The notes under the pieces were generated by a model. That model worked only from the letters and a program-made list of their open reading frames with translations, was not told the origin of the DNA and did not search any database. Both the position numbers and the translations under genes were made by a program. A stretch of 64,000 nt of DNA from positions 58,182 to 122,181 of the forward strand of contig JAIXUH010000033.1 in assembly GCA_027484145.1 (NCBI GenBank), in the 5' to 3' direction. Positions 24,919 to 34,107 of this stretch are shown here, piece by piece. Numbering within the stretch: position 1 is the stretch's first letter; every line of letters starts with the position of its first letter. The stretch comes from Rhodobacter sp. (GTDB lineage: Bacteria > Pseudomonadota > Alphaproteobacteria > Rhodobacterales > Rhodobacteraceae).

Positions 24919-25932
24919 ATGACCTACAAAATCGCCCTGAACTTCGAAGACGGCGTCACCCGCATCATCGACTGCGACGCCGACGAAAAGGTGTCTGACG
25001 CTGCTTTTCGGCAAAAGATCAATGTGCCGATGGATTGCCGCGACGGAGTTTGCGGCACGTGCAAGTGCAAGGCCGAGCGCGGGGAGTTTGAACTTGGCTT
25101 CTACCTCGAAGATGCGATGACCGAGGAAGAGGCGGCGGCGGGCATGGTGCTGACCTGCCAAATGATGCCGAAATCCGATTGCGTGATTGCCATTCCCGCC
25201 TCGTCGCTGGCCTGCAAGACCGGGGCGCAGACGGTGCAGGCCACGGTGGCGGGGGTCGAGGCGCTGTCGGATACATCGTATCGGCTGCGGGTGAAACTGG
25301 CGGCGGGGATGGGTTTTCTTCCTGGCCAATATGTTAACGTGCAGGTCCCGGGCACCGACCAGACCCGCGCCTATTCCTTTTCCAGCCACCCGCAAGCCGA
25401 TGAGGCATCCTTCCTGATCCGCAACATTCCTGGCGGGCTGATGTCGGGCTATCTGGCCCGCGCACAGGCTGGCGACGCCGTAGCGCTGACCGGGCCGATG
25501 GGCGCGTTCTACCTGCGCCCGATCACCCGCCCGCAGGTGTTTCTGGCCGGCGGCACCGGCCTTGCGCCGTTCCTGTCGATGCTGGAACTGATCGCAACCA
25601 CCGGAACCGATCAGCCGATCCGTCTTGTCTATGCGGTCACCAAACTGGCCGATCTGGTCGAGATCGACCGCCTGCAATCGCTGGCCGCCCTCATCCCTTC
25701 GCTGACCCTGACGACCATCGTCGCCGACCCCGAGGCCGATCATCCACTGAAAGGCTATGCCACCAACCACCTGACCGCGTCAGATCTGTGGGACGGGGCA
25801 GCCGATATTTACCTTTGCGGCCCGCCCCCGATGGTCGAGGCGGTGCGCAGTCACATGGCCAGCCTTGGCGTCACACCCGCATCGTTCCTCTTTGAAAAGT
25901 TCAACCCTTCGGAAACCAAGGCGGCGGCGTGA
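24919..25932 (+). CDS. benC: Benzoate 1,2-dioxygenase reductase component
   Basis: A 337-residue electron-transfer protein. The N-terminal plant-type 2Fe-2S domain has cysteines C40, C45, C48 and C80 (DCRDGVCGTCKC, then VLTC). It is followed by the FAD domain (RAYSFSS, the R-x-Y-S-x-S flavin motif) and the NAD domain (FLAGGTGLAPFLSML and YLCGPPPMVEAV). It passes electrons from NADH to the BenAB oxygenase. A GAGGAGG site precedes the start. Its stop overlaps the benD start (TGATG). Confidence 0.94.
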   Translation: MTYKIALNFEDGVTRIIDCDADEKVSDAAFRQKINVPMDCRDGVCGTCKCKAERGEFELGFYLEDAMTEEEAAAGMVLTCQMMPKSDCVIAIPASSLACKTGAQTVQATVAGVEALSDTSYRLRVKLAAGMGFLPGQYVNVQVPGTDQTRAYSFSSHPQADEASFLIRNIPGGLMSGYLARAQAGDAVALTGPMGAFYLRPITRPQVFLAGGTGLAPFLSMLELIATTGTDQPIRLVYAVTKLADLVEIDRLQSLAALIPSLTLTTIVADPEADHPLKGYATNHLTASDLWDGAADIYLCGPPPMVEAVRSHMASLGVTPASFLFEKFNPSETKAAA

Positions 25933-26705
25933 TGCGGTTCAAGAACAAAGTTTTTGCAATCACCGGAGCCGCGCAAGGGATCGGCCGACGCGTGGCCGAG
26001 CGTGCAGCACTTGAAGGCGCATTGGTCGCGGTGATCGACCGTTCCCCGATAGGGGCAAAGGTGGCGGGTGCGATCACTTCAGCAGGGGGACAAGCCATCT
26101 ATCTTTCGGCTGATCTGGAAACCTACTCTGGAGCCGACGCGGCAATGGCAGGGGCGTTCAAGGCCTTTGGCAGGATCGATGTGCTAGTCAACAACGTGGG
26201 CGGCACGATTTGGGCCAAGCCGTTCGAGCACTACGAGGCGTCCCAGATCGACGCTGAGGTGCGCCGGTCGTTGTTCCCGACGCTCTATTCTTGCCATGCG
26301 GTGCTGCCGCACATGCTGGCCGTATCCAAGGGCGTGATCGTCAACGTCAGCTCCATCGCCACCCGCAGCCTGAACCGTGTGCCTTACGCGGCGGCCAAGG
26401 GGGGGGTGAATGCGATCACGGCAAGCCTTGCCTGGGAACTAGCCGATCGCGGCATCCGCGTGGTGGCCACCGCACCTGGCGGAACCGAGGCCCCACCGCG
26501 CGCGGTGCCCCGTAATCCAACCGAACAAACGGCGCAGGAAAAGGTCTGGTATCAACAGATCGTCGATCAGACGGTCAATTCCAGCCTGATGCACCGCTAC
26601 GGCACTTTGGATGAGCAGGCAGGGGTGATCCTGTTCCTGGCATCCGACGACGCCTCTTACCTGACCGGGGTCACAATCCCGGTGGGCGGGGGCGATCTGG
26701 GCTGA
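25932..26705 (+). CDS. benD: cis-1,2-dihydroxycyclohexadiene-1-carboxylate dehydrogenase
   Basis: A 257-residue short-chain dehydrogenase starting at ATG 25932, overlapping the benC stop. The nucleotide motif is TGAAQGIG (residues 11-18), NNVGG follows at about residue 88, and the active site shows SSIATRSL and YAAAKGG (YxxxK). BenD oxidises and decarboxylates the benzoate dihydrodiol to catechol with NAD+. Gene order and length agree with BenD. No catA follows in this operon; catechol dioxygenase is encoded on the opposite strand about 7 kb downstream. Confidence 0.92.
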   Translation: MRFKNKVFAITGAAQGIGRRVAERAALEGALVAVIDRSPIGAKVAGAITSAGGQAIYLSADLETYSGADAAMAGAFKAFGRIDVLVNNVGGTIWAKPFEHYEASQIDAEVRRSLFPTLYSCHAVLPHMLAVSKGVIVNVSSIATRSLNRVPYAAAKGGVNAITASLAWELADRGIRVVATAPGGTEAPPRAVPRNPTEQTAQEKVWYQQIVDQTVNSSLMHRYGTLDEQAGVILFLASDDASYLTGVTIPVGGGDLG

Positions 26706-26755
26706 CGCCCATCACATCCGGCGCCGGGGAGAGGTGCCACAACGGGAGAGAGACC

Positions 26756-27937
26756 ATGAAAACGACCTTCAAGGCAGCCCTTGCCGGGCTTGCCATGAGC
26801 ACCGCCATGTCTGGGGCCGCATTTGCGGAAGACATCAAAGTAGGCATGCTGCTGCCCTACTCTGGCGTTTATGCCGCGCTTGGCCAAGACATCGACGATG
26901 CCTTCGCCCTGGGCTTGGAGACGTTCGGCACCGACAGCGGGGCCACGTTCGAAATCGTCCGCGAGGATGACGAAGTGAAGCCCCCTGTCGGCCTTGCCAA
27001 GACCAAGAAGCTGATCTTGCAGGACGAAGTTGACGTGATGGTTGGCGTCGTGTCGTCAGGTGTGCTGGGTGCCATCCGCGATACCGTTGATGGCGCAGGC
27101 GTGCCGCTGATCGTAGCGAACGCCGGGAACGACGAGGCGACGGGCGAGGCGTGCAGCCCCTTCATCACCCGGATTTCCTTTTCCAACCAACAGGTCAACC
27201 GGCCGATGGGCAAATGGATGGTCGATCAGGGCGTGAAGAAGGTCTTCACCATCGCTCCAGACTACGCCGCCGGTCGCCAGATGATCGACGCCTTCACAAC
27301 CGCCTTCACCGCCGCAGGTGGCGAGGTCGTGGGTCAGGAGTGGCCCGCCTTCCAGAAGACGCAGGACTTTGGCCCCTTCCTTGCCAATGCCAAGGCCAGC
27401 GGCGCGGATGCCGTCTATGTGTTCTTTGCCGGCGGCGAAGCGATTTCCTTCGTCAAGCAGTATGACAGCTTTGGCATGAAGGCCGAGTTGCCGCTTTACG
27501 GTTCGGGCTTCCTGACTTCGGCCCTTTATGTCGAGGCGCAAGGCCCTGCCGCGGAAGGTGTCATCACCGCGCTGCATTATGTGCCGACGCTGGACAACCC
27601 CGAGAACGCAGCCTTCGTCGCGGCCTTCAAGGAAAAGACCGGCCGGATTCCTTCGGAATATGCAGTGCACGGTTATGACAGCGCGCGCGCCTTGGTTGAG
27701 GCGGTGAAAGCCGGCGCAACTGACCGTGCCACCTTGGCCGCAGCGCTGCCGAAGGTCAGCTTTACCGGTCCGCGGGGCGAGCTGCGCATCGATCCGGCCA
27801 CCAACAACATCGTCCAGCCGATCCACGTTTATGAAACCGTCGCCGGGGCAGAGGGGCTGACGCAGAAGGTTCTGGCCACCCTTCTGGCCGAAGCTGATCC
27901 GGTGAACGGCTGCGCCATGCCTGCCGCTGTCAACTGA
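26756..27937 (+). CDS. Branched-chain-type ABC transporter substrate-binding protein (aromatic acid uptake)
   Basis: A 393-residue periplasmic-binding protein of the Leu/Ile/Val (type I) class with a Sec signal peptide (residues 1-24, AAFAE cleavage region). The body begins DIKVGMLLPYSGVYAALGQDI, the usual first strand and ligand loop of this class. Members placed next to aromatic degradation genes bind benzoate or related acids rather than amino acids. It lies 50 bp after benD with GGGAGAGAG before the start and precedes two permease and two ATPase genes, so benzoate is the likely cargo. Confidence 0.9.
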   Translation: MKTTFKAALAGLAMSTAMSGAAFAEDIKVGMLLPYSGVYAALGQDIDDAFALGLETFGTDSGATFEIVREDDEVKPPVGLAKTKKLILQDEVDVMVGVVSSGVLGAIRDTVDGAGVPLIVANAGNDEATGEACSPFITRISFSNQQVNRPMGKWMVDQGVKKVFTIAPDYAAGRQMIDAFTTAFTAAGGEVVGQEWPAFQKTQDFGPFLANAKASGADAVYVFFAGGEAISFVKQYDSFGMKAELPLYGSGFLTSALYVEAQGPAAEGVITALHYVPTLDNPENAAFVAAFKEKTGRIPSEYAVHGYDSARALVEAVKAGATDRATLAAALPKVSFTGPRGELRIDPATNNIVQPIHVYETVAGAEGLTQKVLATLLAEADPVNGCAMPAAVN

Positions 27938-27986
27938 TGTAACCGGGGGCCGCGCGTCGGCCCCCATCCAGCCCGGAGGGTTCACC

Positions 27987-28856
27987 ATGACCACAGACCT
28001 CGGATTTTGGGTGTTGCAGACGCTGAACGCGCTTCAACTCTCGATGCTTCTGTTTCTTCTTTCTGTTGGCCTGACCGTGATCTTCGGGCTGATGCATTTC
28101 GTGAACCTTGCCCATGGCTCGCTCTATGCCTTTGGCGCCTATATGGCAGCAAGTCTCGCAGGCGTGCTGGGCTATTGGGGCGGGTTCTTTCTGGCACCAC
28201 TGGCTGTGGCTGCCTTGGGCGCGGTGCTGTATTTCACCCTGATCAGGTCGCAACGTCGGGCGGGTCCGATGGCGCAGGTTCTGATCACCTTTGGTCTGAT
28301 ATTCGTGGCCGTGGATGCGACCCGGCTGATCTGGGGCGATTTGCCGATCGGCATTGCGGTGCCCTCAGTATTCGAAGGCCAATTGGCACTGCTGGGCGTG
28401 GAATACCCGATCTACCGACTGTTCATCATCGCACTGGGTCTGGCGGTTCTCGCCGCACTCACGCTGGTTCTGACCCGGACGCAAGTAGGCGCGATGATCC
28501 GCGCCGGGGTCGACAATGACCAGATGGCCGCCTGCCTCGGCATCAATGTGGAACGGATGTTTTTTCTGGTATTCGTCGTCGGTTGCGCGCTGGCGGGGCT
28601 TGCAGGGGCTGTCGCCGCCCCGGTTCTGTCCGTGACACCCGACATGGGGCTGCAAATCCTGATCCCGACGCTGATCGTGATCGTGATCGGCGGGCTTGGC
28701 AGCCTGAAGGGTGCGGTCGCCGGATCGCTGATCTTTGGCTTTGTCCAGACCTTTGGCGCGGTGCTGCTGCCCACGTTCAACTCTGTCCTCATCTATGCGC
28801 TTCTTGCGGCGGTTCTTGTGACCCGACCCGAGGGCCTTTTGCCCGCGAAAGGGTGA
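27987..28856 (+). CDS. ABC transporter permease, LivH type
   Basis: A 289-residue membrane protein with about eight helices. The LivH signature is visible in LLFLLSVGLTVIFGLMHFVNLAHGSLYAFGAYMA and in VIVIGGLGSLKGAVAGSLIFG. It forms the heteromeric channel with the LivM-type protein encoded 4 bp downstream. An EAA-like cytoplasmic loop (GVDNDQMAACLGINVERMF) contacts the ATPase. Same operon and cargo as the preceding binding protein. Confidence 0.92.
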   Translation: MTTDLGFWVLQTLNALQLSMLLFLLSVGLTVIFGLMHFVNLAHGSLYAFGAYMAASLAGVLGYWGGFFLAPLAVAALGAVLYFTLIRSQRRAGPMAQVLITFGLIFVAVDATRLIWGDLPIGIAVPSVFEGQLALLGVEYPIYRLFIIALGLAVLAALTLVLTRTQVGAMIRAGVDNDQMAACLGINVERMFFLVFVVGCALAGLAGAVAAPVLSVTPDMGLQILIPTLIVIVIGGLGSLKGAVAGSLIFGFVQTFGAVLLPTFNSVLIYALLAAVLVTRPEGLLPAKG

Positions 28857-28860
28857 TCCG

Positions 28861-29841
28861 ATGTTCGCACATACGCCATTGCGTCTGACCACTCTGTGTT
28901 TGCTTGCCACCCTGTCACTGGCCTATGCCTTGTTCGCAGGCTTTTTCGGGTTGGAAATTCTGGCCGAGATTGCAATCCTTGCCATCCTTGTGATCGCCCT
29001 TGATCTGGTGGCAGGATTCGGCGGCATGGTGTCCTTGTGCCATGGCGCGCTTCTGGGTGTGGGGGCCTATGCCTTTACCGTCGCCGCGAATGACGCCGGG
29101 CTGAGCGCCTTTCCCGCGATGGTGTTGGCGGTGGCGTTGTCGGCCGGGTTGGCCTTTGTCATCGGTGCTGTCTGTGCGCGCAGCATCGGCATCTATTTCA
29201 TCATGGCGACGCTGGCCTTTGGGCAGATGGCCTACAGCTTTGTGTTCCAGTCACCGCTGTTTGGCGGTGATGACGGTCTGTCCGGCGCGCCACGTCCTGA
29301 TCTGACCGCCATCGGGATCGACCTGACCGACAGCCGCGCCTTTGCGGTCTATGCCATCGCCATGGTGGCGCTGACCTATCTGGTGGCCGCAGCCACCCTG
29401 CGGTCTGGCCTCGGGCGCAGTCTTGTAGGTCTGCACCACAACGAAAAGCGCCTGCGCGCGCTTGGCCTGACGGTCTGGCGCGCCAAGGCCACGGCCTTTG
29501 CCATCTCTGGTGCGTTGGCGGGGTTGGCGGGATGTCTGGCCGCGCAGCACACGCAATACATCTCGCCCGGCCTGCTGTCCTGGACCGTTTCCGGTGAGGC
29601 GCTGGTTGTGGTTATCCTTGGCGGCCTTGGCACGCTGGTTGGGCCGATCGTGGGGGCGGTGCTGTTCGTGGTGCTGAAACACGAAATCTCGTCCATCACC
29701 CCCTACTGGCACGCCATTGTCGGCCTGATCCTGATTGCCGTGGTGATGAGCCGGGCGAATGGCGTCTTTGGCTTTCTCGAGGCGCGCATGGCGGCGCGCA
29801 AACCGAAACCCTTTTTGCAAAAGGCTGACGCAGATGCTTGA
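28861..29841 (+). CDS. ABC transporter permease, LivM type
   Basis: A 326-residue membrane protein with about nine helices. LivM features are DLVAGFGGMVSLCHGALLGVGAYAF near the start, the ATPase contact loop HHNEKRLRALGLTVWRAKATAF and VVILGGLGTLVGPIVGAVLF near the end. It pairs with the LivH-type permease. Its 3' end overlaps the start of the ATPase gene by 8 bp, a sign of translational coupling. Confidence 0.92.
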   Translation: MFAHTPLRLTTLCLLATLSLAYALFAGFFGLEILAEIAILAILVIALDLVAGFGGMVSLCHGALLGVGAYAFTVAANDAGLSAFPAMVLAVALSAGLAFVIGAVCARSIGIYFIMATLAFGQMAYSFVFQSPLFGGDDGLSGAPRPDLTAIGIDLTDSRAFAVYAIAMVALTYLVAAATLRSGLGRSLVGLHHNEKRLRALGLTVWRAKATAFAISGALAGLAGCLAAQHTQYISPGLLSWTVSGEALVVVILGGLGTLVGPIVGAVLFVVLKHEISSITPYWHAIVGLILIAVVMSRANGVFGFLEARMAARKPKPFLQKADADA

Positions 29842-30577
29842 AACGCGCAACCTGACCAAATCCTTCGGCCCGATCCATGTGACCAAGGGCGTCAGCCTGA
29901 AGCTGGAAAAAGGCGAGCGCCGCGTGATCCTTGGCCCGAATGGGGCGGGAAAAACAACGCTCTTCAATCAGCTGGTAGGCGAGCTGACGCCGGACAGTGG
30001 CAGCATCCATCTGGATGGGGCCGACGTCACCGCCCTGCGCGTTGCTGACCGTGCACGTCTGGGCCTGAGCCGCAGCTATCAGAAGAACACCTTGTTCGAC
30101 GGGCTGACCATTGGTGAAAACCTTGGCCTGGCCGCGGCGGTTGCCTTGGGGAAAGGTCAAAGCCTGTGGTCCGACCCGTTGAAAAGCGCCGAGGTGCGCG
30201 AGACGGTGAAAGAGGTGGCAGCGCAAGTCGATCTGGCACCCTATCTGGACGCAACCGTCAGCGCCGTCAGCTACGGCCTGCGCCGTCAACTGGAGGTGGG
30301 GATTGCACTGGCGACCCGGCCCAAGGTGATCCTGATGGACGAACCCACCAGCGGTGTCGGCCCTGAAATGTCAAAGGGCTTTCACCGTTTGCTGAAAGCA
30401 TTGCCGCGCGATCTGACGATCCTGATCATCGAACATGACATGGATCTAGCCTTTGACGTGGCCGATACGATCACCGTGCTGAACTATGGCGAAGTGGTGT
30501 TTGACGGCTTGCCCGGCGCGGCGCGTGACAGCCAGCTGTTGAAGGATATTTATCTGGGGGCGTGGGAAGATGCTTGA
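29834..30577 (+). CDS. ABC transporter ATP-binding protein, LivG type
   Basis: ATG 29834 overlaps the end of the permease gene; the product has 247 residues. Walker A is GPNGAGKTTLFNQL, Walker B is VILMDEPTSGVGPE, and the switch histidine follows in IIEHDMD. The family signature is SAVSYGLRRQLEVG, a degenerate form of LSGGQ as in many LivG proteins of aromatic importers. It powers the LivHM channel together with the LivF-type ATPase. Confidence 0.92.
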   Translation: MLETRNLTKSFGPIHVTKGVSLKLEKGERRVILGPNGAGKTTLFNQLVGELTPDSGSIHLDGADVTALRVADRARLGLSRSYQKNTLFDGLTIGENLGLAAAVALGKGQSLWSDPLKSAEVRETVKEVAAQVDLAPYLDATVSAVSYGLRRQLEVGIALATRPKVILMDEPTSGVGPEMSKGFHRLLKALPRDLTILIIEHDMDLAFDVADTITVLNYGEVVFDGLPGAARDSQLLKDIYLGAWEDA

Positions 30578-31271
30578 TCTGACTGAGGTTTCTTCGGGCT
30601 ACGGCGAAACGCAGGTGCTGCACGGCCTTAGCTTCCGGGCCGAACCAGGCCGCGTGCTGGCAATCCTTGGCCGCAACGGTGCGGGCAAATCAACCACGCT
30701 GAAAACCATCATGGGCCTCTTGCCCGCAAAGGCTGGCCAAGTCAGCTTTGATGGTCGCAAGATCAGCGGCATGACCCCGTTCGATATTGCGAAACTGGGC
30801 ATCGCCTATGTGCCCGAAACCCGTGACATCTTCCGCTCGCTTTCGGTACGTGAAAACCTCGATCTCGCCGCCCGCCGCTTTCCCTGCCCGCCGGGCGGTT
30901 GGACGGTCGAGCGCGTGATCGAGTTGTTTCCACGCCTTGGCGAACGTCTCCAAAACGGCGGCGATCAGCTTTCCGGTGGCGAGGCGCAGATGCTTGCCAT
31001 CGCTCGGGGTCTTTTGATGAACCCACGCCTCTTGATCCTGGACGAGCCGACCGAGGGGCTGGCCCCGATCATCGTCAAACTGATCCATGACAAGCTGGCC
31101 GATCTTAAACATCAGGGCCTGTCGATGATTCTGGTGGAACAGAACTTTGGCTTTGCCACCAGTCTGGCTGACGATGTCGTTCTAGTGTCGCGTGGCCAGG
31201 TGGTCTGGCAGGGCAGCGCCACCGCCATCCGCGCCGACACCGAACTTCAACATCGCTGGTTGGGTGTCTGA
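30570..31271 (+). CDS. ABC transporter ATP-binding protein, LivF type
   Basis: A 233-residue ATPase whose start overlaps the LivG-type gene by 8 bp. Walker A is GRNGAGKSTTLKTI, the signature is LSGGEAQMLAIARGL, and Walker B is LLILDEPTEGLAP; the switch histidine is replaced by VEQNFGFA, which is normal for LivF. It completes the importer. It ends one base before the methyltransferase start, so that gene is part of the same message. Confidence 0.93.
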   Translation: MLDLTEVSSGYGETQVLHGLSFRAEPGRVLAILGRNGAGKSTTLKTIMGLLPAKAGQVSFDGRKISGMTPFDIAKLGIAYVPETRDIFRSLSVRENLDLAARRFPCPPGGWTVERVIELFPRLGERLQNGGDQLSGGEAQMLAIARGLLMNPRLLILDEPTEGLAPIIVKLIHDKLADLKHQGLSMILVEQNFGFATSLADDVVLVSRGQVVWQGSATAIRADTELQHRWLGV

Positions 31272-31272
31272 C

Positions 31273-32064
31273 ATGACAACCGAAACCTTGCACGCCCGGC
31301 TTTGGGGCCAGCGCGCCCGCGATTGGGCTGACGTGCAAGAGGCCATGGTGCGCCCGGTCTATGATGCCGTGCTTTCAGCACTTGACCCAAAGCCGGGCCT
31401 AGAGTTGCTGGACGTGGGCTGCGGCGCCGGACTGTTTGCGCAGCTTGCTGCACGGTCTGGCGCGGTGGTCTGCGGCATTGATGCAGCAGGGCCGATGCTG
31501 GACATCGCCGCCGACCGCGTGCCAGCCGGGGAGTTCCGCAAAGGTGATCTTGAGGCCCTGCTCTATCCCGACTGCAGCTTTGACATGGTGACAGGCTTCA
31601 ACGCCTTTCAGTTCGCGGCAAATCCGTCTCGCGCCTTGGCCGAAGCCGCACGGGTGGTTCGGCCCGGTGGCGCGGTGGTTGTCGTGACATGGGGCGAGCC
31701 TGCGTTCATGCCAGCCGCAAGCGTGATCACCGCCCTGCGACCGCTTCTGCCTCCTCCGCCCGCGAACGCCCCGGGGCCCTTCGCCCTGTCAGACCGCGCC
31801 GCCCTAACCTGTTTTGCCGAAGGTGCCGGACTGCAACCAGAGCAAGTGATCGACATTGAAAGCCCGTTTCAATACCCTGATCTTGCAACGGCCCTGCGCG
31901 GCCTGAATTCGTCAGGCGTGGCAGCTGCCGCGATGGAACGGGCGGGCGAAGACGCTGTGACAGCGGCGCATGCCGCAGCACTGGCGTCGTTCCTAAAGCC
32001 GGACAAAAGCTATCTGATCGCGGCCACATTCCGATGCCTGATCGCGCGACGCGCATTAAGCTGA
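31273..32064 (+). CDS. Class I SAM-dependent methyltransferase
   Basis: A 263-residue protein starting one base after the livF-type stop. Motif I is LDVGCGAGLFAQLA, followed by GIDAAGPMLDIAADR and a motif IV-like segment DMVTGFNAFQFAANPSRAL. This is the UbiE/Methyltransf_11 class of small-molecule methyltransferases. Benzoate degradation needs no methylation, so its presence at the end of the operon is unexplained. Possible roles are processing of a methoxylated or otherwise substituted substrate, or detoxification of a catechol intermediate. It is convergent with the LysR gene and only 3 bp separate their ends. Confidence 0.85.
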   Translation: MTTETLHARLWGQRARDWADVQEAMVRPVYDAVLSALDPKPGLELLDVGCGAGLFAQLAARSGAVVCGIDAAGPMLDIAADRVPAGEFRKGDLEALLYPDCSFDMVTGFNAFQFAANPSRALAEAARVVRPGGAVVVVTWGEPAFMPAASVITALRPLLPPPPANAPGPFALSDRAALTCFAEGAGLQPEQVIDIESPFQYPDLATALRGLNSSGVAAAAMERAGEDAVTAAHAAALASFLKPDKSYLIAATFRCLIARRALS

Positions 32065-32067
32065 GAA

Positions 32068-32955
32068 TCAGAACGTCTTTCGTGCGACCTTTTGCGCAAT
32101 AGCAACGAAATTGCGCACATGAACGCCTTGTTCGTCCAGACGGTGGTTGACCGAGACCCCAGTCTGGGCAAGCGGATTGGTGATTTCATGAAACCGCACA
32201 CCCGTGCGCTGCACCGACCCAACCGATTGCGGCACGATGGCCACGCCTTCCCCCACCGAAACCAGCGCAATGGCGGTCTGGAAATCCATGGTGAACACCC
32301 GCCGTGTCATCTCGATGCCCAAACCGGCGCAGGTGTTCAGCACGAAGTCGGCAAAGGAAGGCCGCGGGAATTCAGGATAGAGAACAAATGCCTCACCCGA
32401 TAACTGGCGCAGATCAACAGCACCTTTGGGCAGATCCAGCGTATCGGGGGCCGCCAGAACCAACGGCTCGTCCCCCAGCTTGCGCGTGGTGATCTCGGCA
32501 TCATCCAGCGCGGGACGGGCGATAGCGATGTCGATCTCGCGCCGGATCAGGCTGCGATGCAATTGGGCGTTGTTCATCGGGATCAGCGACAGGTTGACCT
32601 CGGGGTATGCCACACGAAAGCTTTTGAGCACGGTTGGCAATATCCCGTAGGTCGCAGATCCCACGAACCCGACGCGCAAGCGCCCCTCTGCGCCCTGCCC
32701 AATCCGGCGCACCTCTAGCTTGATGTCGTTGAATTCCGCCAGCATGGCGGTACCGCGGGCATAAAGCCGCTCTCCCGCCTGTGTCATGGTAATGGCATTG
32801 CGGCCCCGGTTGAACAGAAGTGCACCCAGATCATCCTCAATCTGCTTGATCTGACGGCTCAGCGGCGGCTGCGCCATGCCAAGACGCTCTGCTGCGCGGC
32901 CAAAATGCAGTTCTTCGGCCAATGCGATAAAGTATTCCAGCTGCTTTATGTTCAT
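32068..32955 (-). CDS. LysR family regulator (CatR/BenM-like)
   Basis: The protein is 295 residues from ATG 32955. The N-terminal helix-turn-helix reads QLEYFIALAEELHFGRAAERLGMAQPPLSRQIKQIEDDLGALLFNRG, very close to the CatR/CatM/BenM/CbnR subgroup, which respond to muconate or benzoate. The effector domain starts near LRVGFVGSATYGILPTVLKSFR. It lies 114 bp downstream of catA on the same strand and between the two arms of the pathway. Two perfect dyads in the catA divergent promoter are its likely binding sites. Muconate as inducer is inference from the family. Confidence 0.88.
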   Translation of the reverse strand: MNIKQLEYFIALAEELHFGRAAERLGMAQPPLSRQIKQIEDDLGALLFNRGRNAITMTQAGERLYARGTAMLAEFNDIKLEVRRIGQGAEGRLRVGFVGSATYGILPTVLKSFRVAYPEVNLSLIPMNNAQLHRSLIRREIDIAIARPALDDAEITTRKLGDEPLVLAAPDTLDLPKGAVDLRQLSGEAFVLYPEFPRPSFADFVLNTCAGLGIEMTRRVFTMDFQTAIALVSVGEGVAIVPQSVGSVQRTGVRFHEITNPLAQTGVSVNHRLDEQGVHVRNFVAIAQKVARKTF

Positions 32956-33069
32956 GGCCGGGCCTCCCCTCCCTTTGCCTTTGGTACCCTGCGCAACCTG
33001 CGTTCCCAAGAGAAAAAGCCGCACCCCGGCTAAGGGGCGCGGCAAGGTCCGACAGGGAGAGCAGTACGC

Positions 33070-33945
33070 TTATTCAGCAGCCAAAGCAGTCGCCGCAGCC
33101 TCGGCCTTCAGCGTGAAGTCAAAGCGCAGGTAAAGGTCGGTGCCGTGCTCGGGCTTTGCGGCAACGAAGTCACCAACGAGGCTGTCTTTCACCGCAAAGA
33201 CCGAGTCATTGTCCAGCCACTTGGACGAGCGGTCATAAATCTGGCTGACCAGCGTGCGGTAGCCATCGCGTGCGACGATGAAGTGCAAATGGCCCGGACG
33301 GTTCGGGTGGTGGCCCATGTAGCGCAGCAGCTCGCCTGCGGTCTCGTCGGCCGGGATTGGATAAGGCACCGGGCGAACGGCGCGCAGAGCGAAGTAGCCG
33401 TTCTCGTCCGTTTCGAACCGACCGCGCAGGTTGTAGTCGGGCTGATCGTGATCGTGATTTTCATAGAGGCCGTTCGGCGCATCTTCCCAGATGTCCAGTG
33501 TCACACCGGCCAGAGGCTTGCCTGCGGTGTCCTTGACATAGCCTTCCATGAACACGGTTTCTTCGTTGTCGAAATGCTTTTGCGCGGTCGAAGCGCCATG
33601 CGGCAGCACGGGCGGGTTTTCGCGGTAGAACGGGCCCAGCACAGTGGATTCCGATTCCGTGCCGGTGACCGGATTGGTCAGCATATCGCACAGCACTTCG
33701 ATGCCCAGAATGTCACCCAGCAGGATGAACTCCTGCCGCTTGTCATCACAGATCGCCCCGGCGCGGCCCAGGAACATGCAGGCGTCGATGAATTCCGAAT
33801 GGGTCAGGGTCACATCCTTGCAAAAGCCGTGCAGGTGCTTGATCGCCGCCGTCATGATTTCGCGCTGACGGGGCGTGATCTCGCCGTTCTGGCCAAGTGA
33901 TCCGATGACCACATCGGTGACGTTGTCGATGGTGACTTTGCTCAT
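33070..33945 (-). CDS. catA: Catechol 1,2-dioxygenase (intradiol)
   Basis: A 291-residue intradiol dioxygenase with the N-terminal helical dimerisation domain (residues 1-100) and the ferric catalytic domain. The signature STVLGPFYRENPP (near 99-111) is present. The four iron ligands can be placed: a tyrosine in DYNLRGRF, a tyrosine in PVPYPIP, and both histidines in RPGHLHF. It cleaves catechol to cis,cis-muconate, linking benABCD to catB. Hydroxyquinol 1,2-dioxygenases have the same size and close sequence, so that substrate is an alternative. GGAGGG precedes the start. The promoter region is shared with the divergent plus-strand operon at 34.2 kb. Confidence 0.9.
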   Translation of the reverse strand: MSKVTIDNVTDVVIGSLGQNGEITPRQREIMTAAIKHLHGFCKDVTLTHSEFIDACMFLGRAGAICDDKRQEFILLGDILGIEVLCDMLTNPVTGTESESTVLGPFYRENPPVLPHGASTAQKHFDNEETVFMEGYVKDTAGKPLAGVTLDIWEDAPNGLYENHDHDQPDYNLRGRFETDENGYFALRAVRPVPYPIPADETAGELLRYMGHHPNRPGHLHFIVARDGYRTLVSQIYDRSSKWLDNDSVFAVKDSLVGDFVAAKPEHGTDLYLRFDFTLKAEAAATALAAE

Positions 33946-34058
33946 GGTGTCCCTCCTCCGGGCAAGCTGATGATCGTGTCGCGGGTTGACCTGCTGGCCT
34001 CTCCCTCCCGCTGATGGGCCGACTATTCACACCAATTGCCCCCTCGCCAATGACCGCA

Positions 34059-34078
34059 GGGGTATAGCCCGATACCCC
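34059..34078. promoter_or_regulatory. LysR-type dyad 1 in the catA divergent promoter
   Basis: GGGGTAT-AGCCCG-ATACCCC is a perfect 7-bp inverted repeat. It shares the GGGTAT-N8-ATACCC core with a second dyad centred 49 bp away. Paired sites at such spacing are typical of LysR regulation of cat and ben genes. Confidence 0.7.
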
Positions 34079-34107
34079 AGCCGCCCTTCGCTGGCATTGC
34101 AGGGCCT

